Origin: BD1-7 clade bacterium
Lineage (GTDB): Bacteria > Pseudomonadota > Gammaproteobacteria > Pseudomonadales > DT-91
Assembly: GCA_902705865.1 (NCBI GenBank)
Contig: CACSIO010000001.1
Location: forward strand, 691,583-755,582
Direction: 5' to 3'
DNA length: 64,000 bases
Positions 6,979 through 15,759 of the stretch are shown here, in pieces; position 1 is the stretch's first letter, and the number at the start of each line of letters is the position of its first letter. Below the pieces are notes generated by a model, which worked only from the letters and a program-made list of their open reading frames with translations, did not search any database and had not been told where the DNA came from. The translations under genes were made by a program, and so were the position numbers.

Positions 6979-9900
6979 TAAAAAGACGCGGGTAGTTTCA
7001 GGTCATTGAATAATTGCGGTGTTAAACGCTGTTGTTCATCTCGAATACGGTACTGCAATCGGATGGTCTCCACATTGTTTTGATAGTCCATCGTTACAAT
7101 GTTCCCACTTTCGGCATTGACCCTTTCTTCTCCGGCAAACAAAAACCTCAGCAATGCCCAGTTTCCGGCATAGGTTTGTGTTGCTAAAACGCCTGCATTG
7201 TTGAAAAAGCTGACTTTGATCGTTTCAGACTGTGAGTCGATAGGCCATTCGAGATTTCTCCAGATACGTGGGCCTTGCGCATAACTGAACAAGGCTTGAT
7301 CTGCGGTTACGTCGAAGTGCGTTGCGTCGGGAGACATACTGACCGCGCGCATATGTATCGGTAACGACAGCTTTTGGGATTCGCCAAAAAATAGCAGTCG
7401 GATTTTCTGTACCTGTTGGAGCTGGTTCAAAAAGTAGGGGTCGATAGGGGTTTTTTGCCCTCGGATATCATTCACTTGCCAGCGGCCGTTTTGAAATACC
7501 ACAAAAGGCTCGAGCATAGAGGCAACGTACTTATCGACTGTACCTTGAGGTTTGAAAAAGTCAGAAAAGGCTTTGTAAGACGCTTCTCCGCGGCCTTTCT
7601 CGGATAACGGGAATAAATCTGCCAGTGATGCTTGATACACTTGGTAGACGTTCTCGTACCACTGTTGATTCATGTAGTCTTTAGTGGCGCTGAGAACATA
7701 TCGCCAGAGTATGTTTTGCATCTGGCTCACCCAACGTTCCACAGGTGCGGGAGCCGCCTGTTTGACGATATTTGTATCAAGCACTCCTTCGGTCTGCCCT
7801 TTGACCTGTTTTTTAGCCCAGTCGTAAAGTGCTTTATCGGCGTCTTTTTCTCGCCGTGCTAAATCGATGGTGGTATCGGTCTTTTGAATCGATCCGATCA
7901 GGTCGTTCAACGCTGAAGGTGTGGGCTTGCCTTTTTCATCGGTGGTGCTGGCCGTATATTGATGCAGTTGCAGGAATGCATTGTCGACGATGTAAGCCGG
8001 TTCGTCGGAGATAAGTTTCTTGCGTGCGGCAGCATCGGTTTTCTTCTCGAGATCCGAGGACATTTCTAACCGGTTGATCAGTGATTTTGCCTCTTCACCT
8101 TGGCTTTTTAGACCGATCCTCGCCAGTTTGGTATTGGTTGTTAGCGTATCCAAGACCTGAATAAGCGGATTGTTTGTTGTGTTGGATAAACTTTGTAAGG
8201 CTTGGAACAGCGACTGATCTGATTGAATTTGTGCAATCTGGATATTATCCGCAAGGTTTTTCCAGTATCTGACATACTCAGCAAAATAGAGCGTTTGTAA
8301 TCGGTTACTCAGTGCCACCATCTGGCCGCTGGTTGTTTCAGAGTTATCGTTGAGGAGTTCTTTGTATTCCCGTGCCAGCTCTTGAATCAATGGCGAATCG
8401 GGTGAAATATCCAGCTGGCTATAGCCTGCGCTGGTGAATAGTAGGGGAATTTCGTAGCCAGTAAATGCCCGTGTAAAAACAAAAACCTTATCGAAATCCG
8501 TGCCAAATTGACTGCGGATATCAACAATTTCATTCCAAGGAGTCAGACTTTTTAATCGCTGATAAATCAAGCGATCAGGGGGAATGCCTTGTAGCTCAAC
8601 ACTCACTTGCCGGAGTAATGCTTCGTCACGAGGGTAGAGATTTGGCAATTTGGAATTCAGTAGATCGTCCATTAACACGGTAAGATCTTGTCGCTGCGCT
8701 TGGTTGATCATCATCTGATTTTGCAATGCGTCGACCAGAAACAACTCCAGAGATGAATAATCTGCAGTTTTAACGTTGTATAGGGCCTTGTAGTAGTACA
8801 TCAATTCGAATTCACGCTGAGCGTCGGCGGCGTGCAAACTATCGCGCAATGATCGGTTGAGCGCGTGTTCGAGCTTCGGAAACAGCCAGATTTGTAGCTG
8901 ATGCAAATACGATTCCCGAAGCGCTTCGGTGGTATGGCTGACATCAGGCGCAACCAGATTGCTCCAGTTATCGAGCTTTCTTGCGCGTTCGACCAGTTCC
9001 CGCAGGCCAAGTAGAGGTGCGATAAAGTCGGCTGTGTCTGGGTTGCTTAATTTGGCGAGTTGCTCGTTGTAGCTGTGTTTTGCTTCTAGAGCATCTTCTT
9101 TAAATGCGAGAAACTCCGACCAATCATCGGCCATCTTGGTGCTGAACAAACTGATCGCAGTTACAACGACCATAAGCCCGAGAACCCGTAGGCCCAGATA
9201 TAAACGGTTGCGAAACCGGTTGATGCCTGCGAGGCCAGCTTCGGGCAGTAATACAGAGCTTACCCACGTTGATGAAAAGAAGCTGCGTTTGAGCTGTGAA
9301 TGCTGTTCTGACGGTTTGACGTTGAAACCGAGATCATGGGCAATACGACGACTGAGTAAGTCATTTGATCGCCCTCGACGGAATGTGCTGGCGAGAAAAA
9401 AACCACGTAGCCAAACGACTTTTCGTTGGTGAATTTCGACGCTGAGAGTAGCCAGAAACTGCTGGATCTGGGTCATCATCGGGTCAAGTTGGTAAGGTAG
9501 CGCCATGATTGACAGTGCTTCATCGGCTTTTCGTGCAACGTGTAGATGCTGCATTTGTTGTGTTGCCAAGTCTTTCAGCATCTTCTCACAAGAGGCTTTT
9601 AGCTGTTCCTGATCGAGAGCTACCGGGCGCTTTTGAGGCAAACGAATGCCCATGGGTTTATCGCGAGCAGTGGCCTCGTAGGCTTCAAAGAAGTGGGTGA
9701 AATCAGACACGCTGTCGGATTGTGAGATGAGTACGTAGACCGGAATCGATAGTCGAGTGTGTTTATAGAGCTCGAGTATGGCTTGCCTGGCTTCTTGAGC
9801 CAGCATCTTCAATTTTTGTGGTTCACTGTTAACAATCGTGCCTGCATCAGTATTGTAAATGATGCCGTTAATTGCCTGGCGTGGGCGGTACTTCATCAGT

Positions 9901-10466
9901 TGTTGTAATACACATTGCCAAAGCGGGTTGTCGGCACCATCGTTGTCGAAGATGCGCGGGCAAATTTCGATCACTACTTGATGCTCATTCCACCAGAAAA
10001 CGAGGTAATCAGAGAGTTTTCGATTGTCGTCATCAACAAACAGTGGGTCGAGTAAATTTTGCGTCAGGAAGCTACTCTTGCCGGAACTCTCGGTGCCGAT
10101 CATCAGGTACCAAGGCTTTCGGTATAGTGAATCGTGCGATGAGGGTTGGCGCTTACGCATTTCGTGCACGGCATGGTCAAACAGTTGACGAATCAGCTCG
10201 ATGTCTTGCTTTATCAGTTGTGCTTGATCTTCCCCCGGATTCATTGCGTCCATGCTGTCGTCGGGCGTTTGTTTAGGGGGCTGTTTAGTTTTTCGATTGA
10301 TGAATGTATGGATGCCACTCATTAAAAAACTAATTAGAAGCATCGGCAATGTGATTGCCCATTGCAGTAGCTGTGGCTGTTTAAGGTAGTGAACCAGAAA
10401 ACCACTGGTCGCAGACAGGATCAGTGCGATGATACTGCCAATCAAGAAGCCTTTTTTCTTTAGCAT
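6978..10466 (-). CDS. tssM: T6SS inner-membrane protein TssM (IcmF/ImpL)
   Basis: About 1162 residues. Two transmembrane segments lie near the N-terminus, then a cytoplasmic domain with Walker A GTESSGKSS (about 124-132), a third membrane segment near GLMVVVTAISLF, and a large periplasmic part ending in the IcmF C-terminal beta domain. TssM with TssL and TssJ forms the membrane complex. A start at 10493 would lie inside tssL. The ATG at 10466 sits one base after the tssL stop and has GGGAGAAG seven bases upstream, so I chose it. Confidence 0.95.
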   Translation of the reverse strand: MLKKKGFLIGSIIALILSATSGFLVHYLKQPQLLQWAITLPMLLISFLMSGIHTFINRKTKQPPKQTPDDSMDAMNPGEDQAQLIKQDIELIRQLFDHAVHEMRKRQPSSHDSLYRKPWYLMIGTESSGKSSFLTQNLLDPLFVDDDNRKLSDYLVFWWNEHQVVIEICPRIFDNDGADNPLWQCVLQQLMKYRPRQAINGIIYNTDAGTIVNSEPQKLKMLAQEARQAILELYKHTRLSIPVYVLISQSDSVSDFTHFFEAYEATARDKPMGIRLPQKRPVALDQEQLKASCEKMLKDLATQQMQHLHVARKADEALSIMALPYQLDPMMTQIQQFLATLSVEIHQRKVVWLRGFFLASTFRRGRSNDLLSRRIAHDLGFNVKPSEQHSQLKRSFFSSTWVSSVLLPEAGLAGINRFRNRLYLGLRVLGLMVVVTAISLFSTKMADDWSEFLAFKEDALEAKHSYNEQLAKLSNPDTADFIAPLLGLRELVERARKLDNWSNLVAPDVSHTTEALRESYLHQLQIWLFPKLEHALNRSLRDSLHAADAQREFELMYYYKALYNVKTADYSSLELFLVDALQNQMMINQAQRQDLTVLMDDLLNSKLPNLYPRDEALLRQVSVELQGIPPDRLIYQRLKSLTPWNEIVDIRSQFGTDFDKVFVFTRAFTGYEIPLLFTSAGYSQLDISPDSPLIQELAREYKELLNDNSETTSGQMVALSNRLQTLYFAEYVRYWKNLADNIQIAQIQSDQSLFQALQSLSNTTNNPLIQVLDTLTTNTKLARIGLKSQGEEAKSLINRLEMSSDLEKKTDAAARKKLISDEPAYIVDNAFLQLHQYTASTTDEKGKPTPSALNDLIGSIQKTDTTIDLARREKDADKALYDWAKKQVKGQTEGVLDTNIVKQAAPAPVERWVSQMQNILWRYVLSATKDYMNQQWYENVYQVYQASLADLFPLSEKGRGEASYKAFSDFFKPQGTVDKYVASMLEPFVVFQNGRWQVNDIRGQKTPIDPYFLNQLQQVQKIRLLFFGESQKLSLPIHMRAVSMSPDATHFDVTADQALFSYAQGPRIWRNLEWPIDSQSETIKVSFFNNAGVLATQTYAGNWALLRFLFAGEERVNAESGNIVTMDYQNNVETIRLQYRIRDEQQRLTPQLFNDLKLPASF

Positions 10467-10467
10467 G

Positions 10468-11775
10468 TTATTGCTTCTCCCTGATAAAGGCACCGAGCTT
10501 AAAGGTATCGTTGAGATGTTTCTGAACGGATTTCGCGTTAGATACCGGGCCGTCTACTAATACAGCCAATATGTAGAATTGTTTTTGGCGTGAGATTGAC
10601 GTTTGATAACCCAACTTTTGTAATTGATCTTGCAGCTCCAGCAAGTTTTCTTGTCGCTTAAATGTGCCAGCAACAACCTCCCAATTTGCCGTTGATTGTA
10701 TGCGCGAAGAAACCGCTGCGTTGCGTGTTGGTAATGGCTGTGCGATTTTCTTGGGCTTTGGCGTGGCGGCTTTTGGTTTTGGCGTTGGTTTTTTAGCCGG
10801 AGTGGGTTTATCGAGCGGTATTTGAACCGTTTGCGTTTGGCTTGGTGGTGTTTGAGGGGATTCGAGCGCCGATAGCCCTTTTTTGTGCAGCATCATGGTT
10901 GCTGCCGATGTCATCCCGTCTGTGACAAAGGGCGGTCCTGCTTGTTTTAACCCGGGTCTTGCTGTTTGTGTGAGTGGTCTGAATGCTTCAACCAGTTCTG
11001 CTTCTTCATGTTGATAAAAGAACCAGGAAGTTATCCAGCCGCTAGTCATCAGAATAATGGCCGCAATGAACCAAGTTTTTAAAAACTGACGCTTCTTGGG
11101 TGGGCGAAATGGAATACGCTGTGATTCGCTGGAGGCCGTCATTACCGGCGGTGGCCGAAAATGTTGAATCAGATCATAGAGCTCTGCTTTGTAGCGCGCG
11201 ATTTCACTGGTAGAGCCGACATTCTCGACAGCACGATAGCGGCCCAAAAACCCAGTGCAGAGAATGATATATTGGAGTTCTAGAAAGTCGACAAGCTTGG
11301 ATGGTTGAAGCTTGGCTTGTTCGAGCAAATCAAAAAAGACCTCACCACCGTCACGTTGGTTAAATATACGGCTCAGCAGTGATTCGTTCTCCCAGCTTAG
11401 TGCTTCACCCCATTCGCTGTGAAGGATGACTTCATCCAATGCAGCAGCCAGTACAAAACAACTCTTATCGATAACGCTGGGGTGATAATCCAAAAACAAG
11501 CCTTGTTGCCGGAATGCGACCAGTTTATCAATCAGCGTTTGGCGCACTTGCTCGCCGTTTTCTGGCGTTGTTACGCGCGATAGGCTGATCAAATAACTGA
11601 TCAATTCACTGGCGGCATTTAGCAGCGGGTTTTGATAAATCTGTAACCCTAGTTCGTGACCAGTATCAATCGGCAGGTCTCGCACCCATTCAGGGGCCGA
11701 CTCTTTAGCCGGCTCCTTTGATTGGGAAGGGCGGTCAACCGGGATAGTCGGTTCGTCATCGAATATCTGCGCCAT
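10468..11775 (-). CDS. tssL: T6SS protein TssL (DotU/ImpK) with C-terminal SPOR domain
   Basis: The N-terminal part (to about 210) is the cytoplasmic DotU domain, with the conserved AAALDEVIL segment. One membrane helix lies near residues 237-256. A Pro/Lys/Thr-rich periplasmic linker follows (about 310-350). The last 70 residues fit a SPOR domain (WEVVAGTF through GPVSNAKSV). SPOR domains bind peptidoglycan lacking stem peptides, so this TssL probably anchors the membrane complex to the wall, a job done by OmpA-like domains in many evolved TssL proteins. The start at 11775 (ATG, AAGGG upstream) is preferred over a TTG at 11781. Confidence 0.93.
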   Translation of the reverse strand: MAQIFDDEPTIPVDRPSQSKEPAKESAPEWVRDLPIDTGHELGLQIYQNPLLNAASELISYLISLSRVTTPENGEQVRQTLIDKLVAFRQQGLFLDYHPSVIDKSCFVLAAALDEVILHSEWGEALSWENESLLSRIFNQRDGGEVFFDLLEQAKLQPSKLVDFLELQYIILCTGFLGRYRAVENVGSTSEIARYKAELYDLIQHFRPPPVMTASSESQRIPFRPPKKRQFLKTWFIAAIILMTSGWITSWFFYQHEEAELVEAFRPLTQTARPGLKQAGPPFVTDGMTSAATMMLHKKGLSALESPQTPPSQTQTVQIPLDKPTPAKKPTPKPKAATPKPKKIAQPLPTRNAAVSSRIQSTANWEVVAGTFKRQENLLELQDQLQKLGYQTSISRQKQFYILAVLVDGPVSNAKSVQKHLNDTFKLGAFIREKQ

Positions 11776-11785
11776 AAGCAATCCC

Positions 11786-13102
11786 TTACCTGATTAGATA
11801 GAGTTCGACGTCTACATCGCCTAACTGACTGTCTACATGCAGCGCCAGTAAATCGTCTTCTTCGATGAGTTTTTTCCAGAACGGCGAGGCTGTATCTATC
11901 TCGAAGTAGGACGCATTCGGTGCTGACTTAATTTCTGCCGGCGCTACCGATAGCGGGCGCAGCTCAATGCCTGAAAGCGCATTCCTGACGATTTCGGCAA
12001 TGTGGTTTTGCCCTGCCATTTTGCTCACTAGCGGGAATTGGTGAGCAGTTTGTACAGCACCAAGTGACGAGGTGACTGACAAAATAAACCGGCGTGATTG
12101 GTAGAGTTTTCGGTCGGCCACTTGTGTGCGTAGTAGACGACGTTTGTCGAATAGGCTGGAATCCCACTGCAGCACTGATACCGACTCAACTTCGATTTCT
12201 CTGAGCAATAGCCTCAGATCAGCAAGAATGGGTGAAAATGTTTGGTACAGGTTACGATTGTTCCATGTTGGGTATTCCGGAGGCAGTTTGGCGTTGAGGG
12301 CGTGGAATTCACCGACCATTTGCAGCATGCCTTCGTAGAGTTTCTGTGGCGGTGTACCGATTTGTTCTGACCAGTGGCGAAGAAGTGGTAGCCAGCGGCC
12401 TATGGCTTGAATCCAACGATCATCTTCAACTAGGGCGCGGAAGCTCTTGCCGCTTGATTCTTCCGTCAGGCGTCGAGCTATCGCGGTTGCCCGTGCTTGC
12501 ATCTGACTGAGCAAATCTTTAATCGATTCATCGAGAAACTGAGAGACCTTGTAGGTCAGGCAAGGAGGAATGAACGTGCGATCAATAACCAACTGGTCGT
12601 TGTTGTACTCTTTGATTAACACGATTGGAATCGAGGTGTAATCTTCGAATTGTTCGTCTTCTAGCTGCAGTTTGATATTGAGCTCAGCGACGGCCATCGA
12701 CAGAGGCTCACTGCTTGATCGGCTGCTGTCAAAAATCTCTGCTTCTGCGCGTTTGAAACGGCGCTCTTCGTTTTCTTCGCCGACATCGACCCGGCCGGTA
12801 CGATGCACGGGTAGCGTCAGATAGACGAGTGAATCTTTAGTGTCTTCGGGAATGTTCAGCATCAGAGCCTGCCGCAGATGAAACGGTGTGCCGTCTGCGA
12901 AGACGCCCTCGGCATAGCGGACACCGATTTTTCCGATGGCCATAGCATCGGTATCCAACTCAAGATATGAGAGGCCGTACTGATGTGCCTGTGCTAACTC
13001 ATTAAAGCGACGAAATTGGGTGAGCAGGTAACGTTCTTGCTGCTGAAAATGTTGAGGGCTGATGAACATGCCCTCTGACCAGACGACCCTTTGGGTATCC
13101 AT
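11786..13102 (-). CDS. tssK: T6SS baseplate protein TssK (ImpJ/VasE)
   Basis: 438 residues, typical TssK length. The N-terminus (VVWSEGMFISPQHFQQQERY) is the family signature that binds the TssFG wedge. The C-terminal domain contacts the membrane complex and is well conserved here. Its ATG lies four bases after the tssJ stop codon, with AGGA eight bases upstream, and ten bases separate it from tssL. TssK links the baseplate to TssL/TssM. Confidence 0.96.
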   Translation of the reverse strand: MDTQRVVWSEGMFISPQHFQQQERYLLTQFRRFNELAQAHQYGLSYLELDTDAMAIGKIGVRYAEGVFADGTPFHLRQALMLNIPEDTKDSLVYLTLPVHRTGRVDVGEENEERRFKRAEAEIFDSSRSSSEPLSMAVAELNIKLQLEDEQFEDYTSIPIVLIKEYNNDQLVIDRTFIPPCLTYKVSQFLDESIKDLLSQMQARATAIARRLTEESSGKSFRALVEDDRWIQAIGRWLPLLRHWSEQIGTPPQKLYEGMLQMVGEFHALNAKLPPEYPTWNNRNLYQTFSPILADLRLLLREIEVESVSVLQWDSSLFDKRRLLRTQVADRKLYQSRRFILSVTSSLGAVQTAHQFPLVSKMAGQNHIAEIVRNALSGIELRPLSVAPAEIKSAPNASYFEIDTASPFWKKLIEEDDLLALHVDSQLGDVDVELYLIR

Positions 13103-13105
13103 AAA

Positions 13106-13558
13106 CTAGTCCTGTTTTCGCGTTGTAATGCTTGTTCCGTCAATAAAGATATCGACAATTACGTTGTCTTTTACGGTAATAGCGGTGGTTTTCTTATTGC
13201 TCGCCTGCTGGTAATCCGCAAATCCGCCAAGAATGCCGAGATAGTGGGTTTTGGCAGCCAAGGGCAATTTATGGGTTCTCTTGCTGCCGGGTTCTACGCC
13301 GATAAATACGCGTTTTAATAAAAGGGTGTCTTTGAGTGCTTCCTGATCACTTTCAAATAGGGTAATAAACGTATTTTGGGTGAATGCAAGATCGTCAGAT
13401 AATTCGTACACGCGTATCTCTAAAGGGGATGGCTTGCCCTGAAGATTTGGGTTGATATTCTTGGCGGCGTGTATGTTGATCGTCAGCATGTATTGCTTTG
13501 GCGCACTGGAGCATGCGCCAATGAGTAGCGATAAAATAACAACAGATATTAGGCGCAT
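13106..13558 (-). CDS. tssJ: T6SS outer-membrane lipoprotein TssJ (VasD)
   Basis: A 150-residue lipoprotein with lipobox IGAC (Cys16). The short beta-sandwich body has the TssJ traits: the PLEIRVYEL strand, the FFES-like LFESDQEAL segment and terminal beta strands. TssJ sits in the outer membrane and caps the periplasmic end of TssM. The start codon overlaps the fha stop by one base (TGATG), so the two are translationally coupled. Confidence 0.93.
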   Translation of the reverse strand: MRLISVVILSLLIGACSSAPKQYMLTINIHAAKNINPNLQGKPSPLEIRVYELSDDLAFTQNTFITLFESDQEALKDTLLLKRVFIGVEPGSKRTHKLPLAAKTHYLGILGGFADYQQASNKKTTAITVKDNVIVDIFIDGTSITTRKQD

Positions 13559-14532
13559 CAGTGGTTTTCCCTCTGTTGGAGCATGCGGCTACATTCATGG
13601 AAATATGCGCGGAATTTCACGCTCCAATCTTCGTTTTCAAGCTGACGCCGGAAGAACTTTTTATAGCTGTCCCAATAATTAGGTTTGCTGAACCAACTCT
13701 TTTCGCTGAGGTGGCTGAAGAGGTCTTCGAGGGCTTCAGGATCCAGGTCTTTTAACAGGCGGTTTATAGCCATGTCTGCTGCTTGTTCGTAGAGGCGTTG
13801 TTGCTTGTTTTGCCAATTCAGCAATGCGGCAACATCAGTTGTTGCCGGCGCTTGGTTGAGGTTTGGTGTAGATACTGGGGCTGCAAATTCTTCCCCCTCA
13901 GAAGGCGCTTCTGAGTGGGCTGGTATACGCATTCTGAAGGCATCTGAAAACGGGTCATCGTCAAAGCCGATGTTATCGCTCAGGTCGATCAGTGGTTTGT
14001 CAGAATGTCGTTGCGGCATATGCTCTGGATTTTGTCCGGTAAACGGATCTGGCTCGATGGTTACAGGGTCTGGGGTGGCGAAAATGGGCGGCAGAGTGTT
14101 TGTGTTTGGCGGTGGTTCCGAAGCAGCGTCACTATTGGCGGTTGTGCGTGTTCTAAAGGGGTCGTTCTTCTGCGTTTCAAGCACGGGGTCTTTGCTTTGC
14201 GCCTGAGCCGGTATGAAGCAAGAGCACATCAGTCGATACCCTCCGATATCGACAATATCGCCGTCATTAAGCGTCGTTTGCATACCTTCGCCGAGCGGTT
14301 TTCTAGCGCCGTTGATAAACAACCCGTTGGTACTTTGATCTTGTATGCGATAACCGCGTGCACTGCGATTAATAACGGCATGGATGCCGGAAATTTTGCG
14401 AGTTTGATCACTCAGCTGAATCGACGCGACGTAGGAACGTCCGATGGTTCCACCGTCGTCGGGTAGCTTGAGAATCCAGTCCGTAATTGTTTCGCCTTCA
14501 GGCGAAGCAATAATTTTGAAGGACAGCGGCAT
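13558..14532 (-). CDS. tagH: T6SS FHA-domain protein (TagH/ImpI)
   Basis: 324 residues. The N-terminal forkhead-associated domain shows GRS, a phosphopeptide-binding SGIHA and STNGLFING. A long acidic and Pro-rich linker follows (about 120-250), then a C-terminal helical domain (WSVKFRAYFHECSRML) typical of ImpI/VasC. It reads phosphothreonine marks and, with the kinase at the operon end, forms a threonine-phosphorylation switch. The longest frame starts with GTG at 14538. The ATG at 14532 with GGGA upstream is preferred. Confidence 0.92.
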   Translation of the reverse strand: MPLSFKIIASPEGETITDWILKLPDDGGTIGRSYVASIQLSDQTRKISGIHAVINRSARGYRIQDQSTNGLFINGARKPLGEGMQTTLNDGDIVDIGGYRLMCSCFIPAQAQSKDPVLETQKNDPFRTRTTANSDAASEPPPNTNTLPPIFATPDPVTIEPDPFTGQNPEHMPQRHSDKPLIDLSDNIGFDDDPFSDAFRMRIPAHSEAPSEGEEFAAPVSTPNLNQAPATTDVAALLNWQNKQQRLYEQAADMAINRLLKDLDPEALEDLFSHLSEKSWFSKPNYWDSYKKFFRRQLENEDWSVKFRAYFHECSRMLQQRENH

Positions 14533-14751
14533 TAGCACATCCCTGATTTGTCAGTTTCAAACAATCGATCGTTTAATCGGGTACAGATCAATCCCATTTA
14601 TGGTTTTCACTGCCTTCACGTTAGTTGAAGGTCTGTGGTGGTTTGTTCCCCGGTTTGTTGTCAATGGCTGCTCTTTACAGGCAGTTGGTCAGGAAACATG
14701 ACGAGAATCACTGCAAAGCATAGCCTACGTGGTGTAATTCGGCTTTTCAGG
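14533..14751. other. 219-bp gap inside the T6SS operon
   Basis: This is the only long gap in an otherwise tightly packed operon. No gene is seen. A TTGACA (minus strand, 14659-14664) has no convincing -10 partner, so an internal promoter upstream of fha is possible but unproven. Confidence 0.45.
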
Positions 14752-15759
14752 TCATAGCATTGCACCTTGTATTTTTTCATGGGCTGCAAGGTCTGCTTTG
14801 TAGGGGAAAACGATTTTACCGCTATGGCCAGGGTGCTTCGTGCATAACCAGCTACTGAATCCGAGGCTTATTGAACCTGCTGTCATCCGCAGGCAGGGCA
14901 GCATACTTGAGTCGATGTTGATAAAAAGGCGCACACGTACAGTGGAGTGCAAATACTGATAAACCAGATTACAAATCGCATCTGCTAACCGGTTATCGAG
15001 GCGCATATGTTCCATTTCATCTGCGCTTTTTGGATAAATATGAATGTCCAAAAATTGGCTAAATAAGGCTGCGCTATGGCCGGCAAACATGGTGACACCG
15101 AGTTCGTTGTTGTGCTTTTTTTGGCCGATTTTGCTGCAGTCCTGATCGTAGATATCCTGATAATATGCGGCAGTGTTTATTACCTCACAATCGATGCGAA
15201 AATAGTCTTTCAGGATGGCCTCAAGGCCAAAAATACATAGAGTTCGGTTAGCGATCAGGCCTGCATATTGTAGCCATTGTGGCTCAGCGGGGAGCCCGTC
15301 GGAGAGGTCGCCGAGTAACTTGGTTAGTCGGTGTGAGATGGCTTTTTCTTCGCGTAGCCACGGAAACGATTCTTCTTCTGACTGCAGTGGCAGCGAGTGT
15401 TTCACCTCACATAAATGTGCCAAATGGTAGTGACGGTGATTGAAGCCGTTGAAAAACGTAATCAGTGCACTGTCGTTTTGGCTGAAATAGTGGTTGAGCG
15501 CCTCAGAATAGTAGGTTCGGGGGATGACGCCACGCACACCAAAAAATGCACCGTGGTTGCAGGTGATACGCCAGCTACCGTTGTGGAAGCTAACTTGGTT
15601 GACTTCGTATTCGCTAACTTTCGGCAAATAGTCGGCATGGAAGCGAATTGGAAACGCCTGTTTAATGTGCGTGAAGTGGTGTTTCAGCGCCTGAATAGTG
15701 TACGTTAGTGTGAACGTGTTGGGGTTGGATTCGACCAGGCTTAGAGCATTGTTTTCCAT
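14752..15759 (-). CDS. tssG: T6SS baseplate protein TssG (ImpH/VasB)
   Basis: 335 residues. The central segments LLGDLSDG, YAGLIANR and the late AGSISLGFSSWLC region fit the TssG family, which forms the baseplate wedge with two TssF copies. The gene start overlaps the end of tssF by 19 bp. GAGGAGGTG lies four bases upstream of the ATG at 15759. A GTG in the same frame at 15765 would overlap that ribosome site, so the ATG is chosen. Confidence 0.94.
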   Translation of the reverse strand: MENNALSLVESNPNTFTLTYTIQALKHHFTHIKQAFPIRFHADYLPKVSEYEVNQVSFHNGSWRITCNHGAFFGVRGVIPRTYYSEALNHYFSQNDSALITFFNGFNHRHYHLAHLCEVKHSLPLQSEEESFPWLREEKAISHRLTKLLGDLSDGLPAEPQWLQYAGLIANRTLCIFGLEAILKDYFRIDCEVINTAAYYQDIYDQDCSKIGQKKHNNELGVTMFAGHSAALFSQFLDIHIYPKSADEMEHMRLDNRLADAICNLVYQYLHSTVRVRLFINIDSSMLPCLRMTAGSISLGFSSWLCTKHPGHSGKIVFPYKADLAAHEKIQGAML

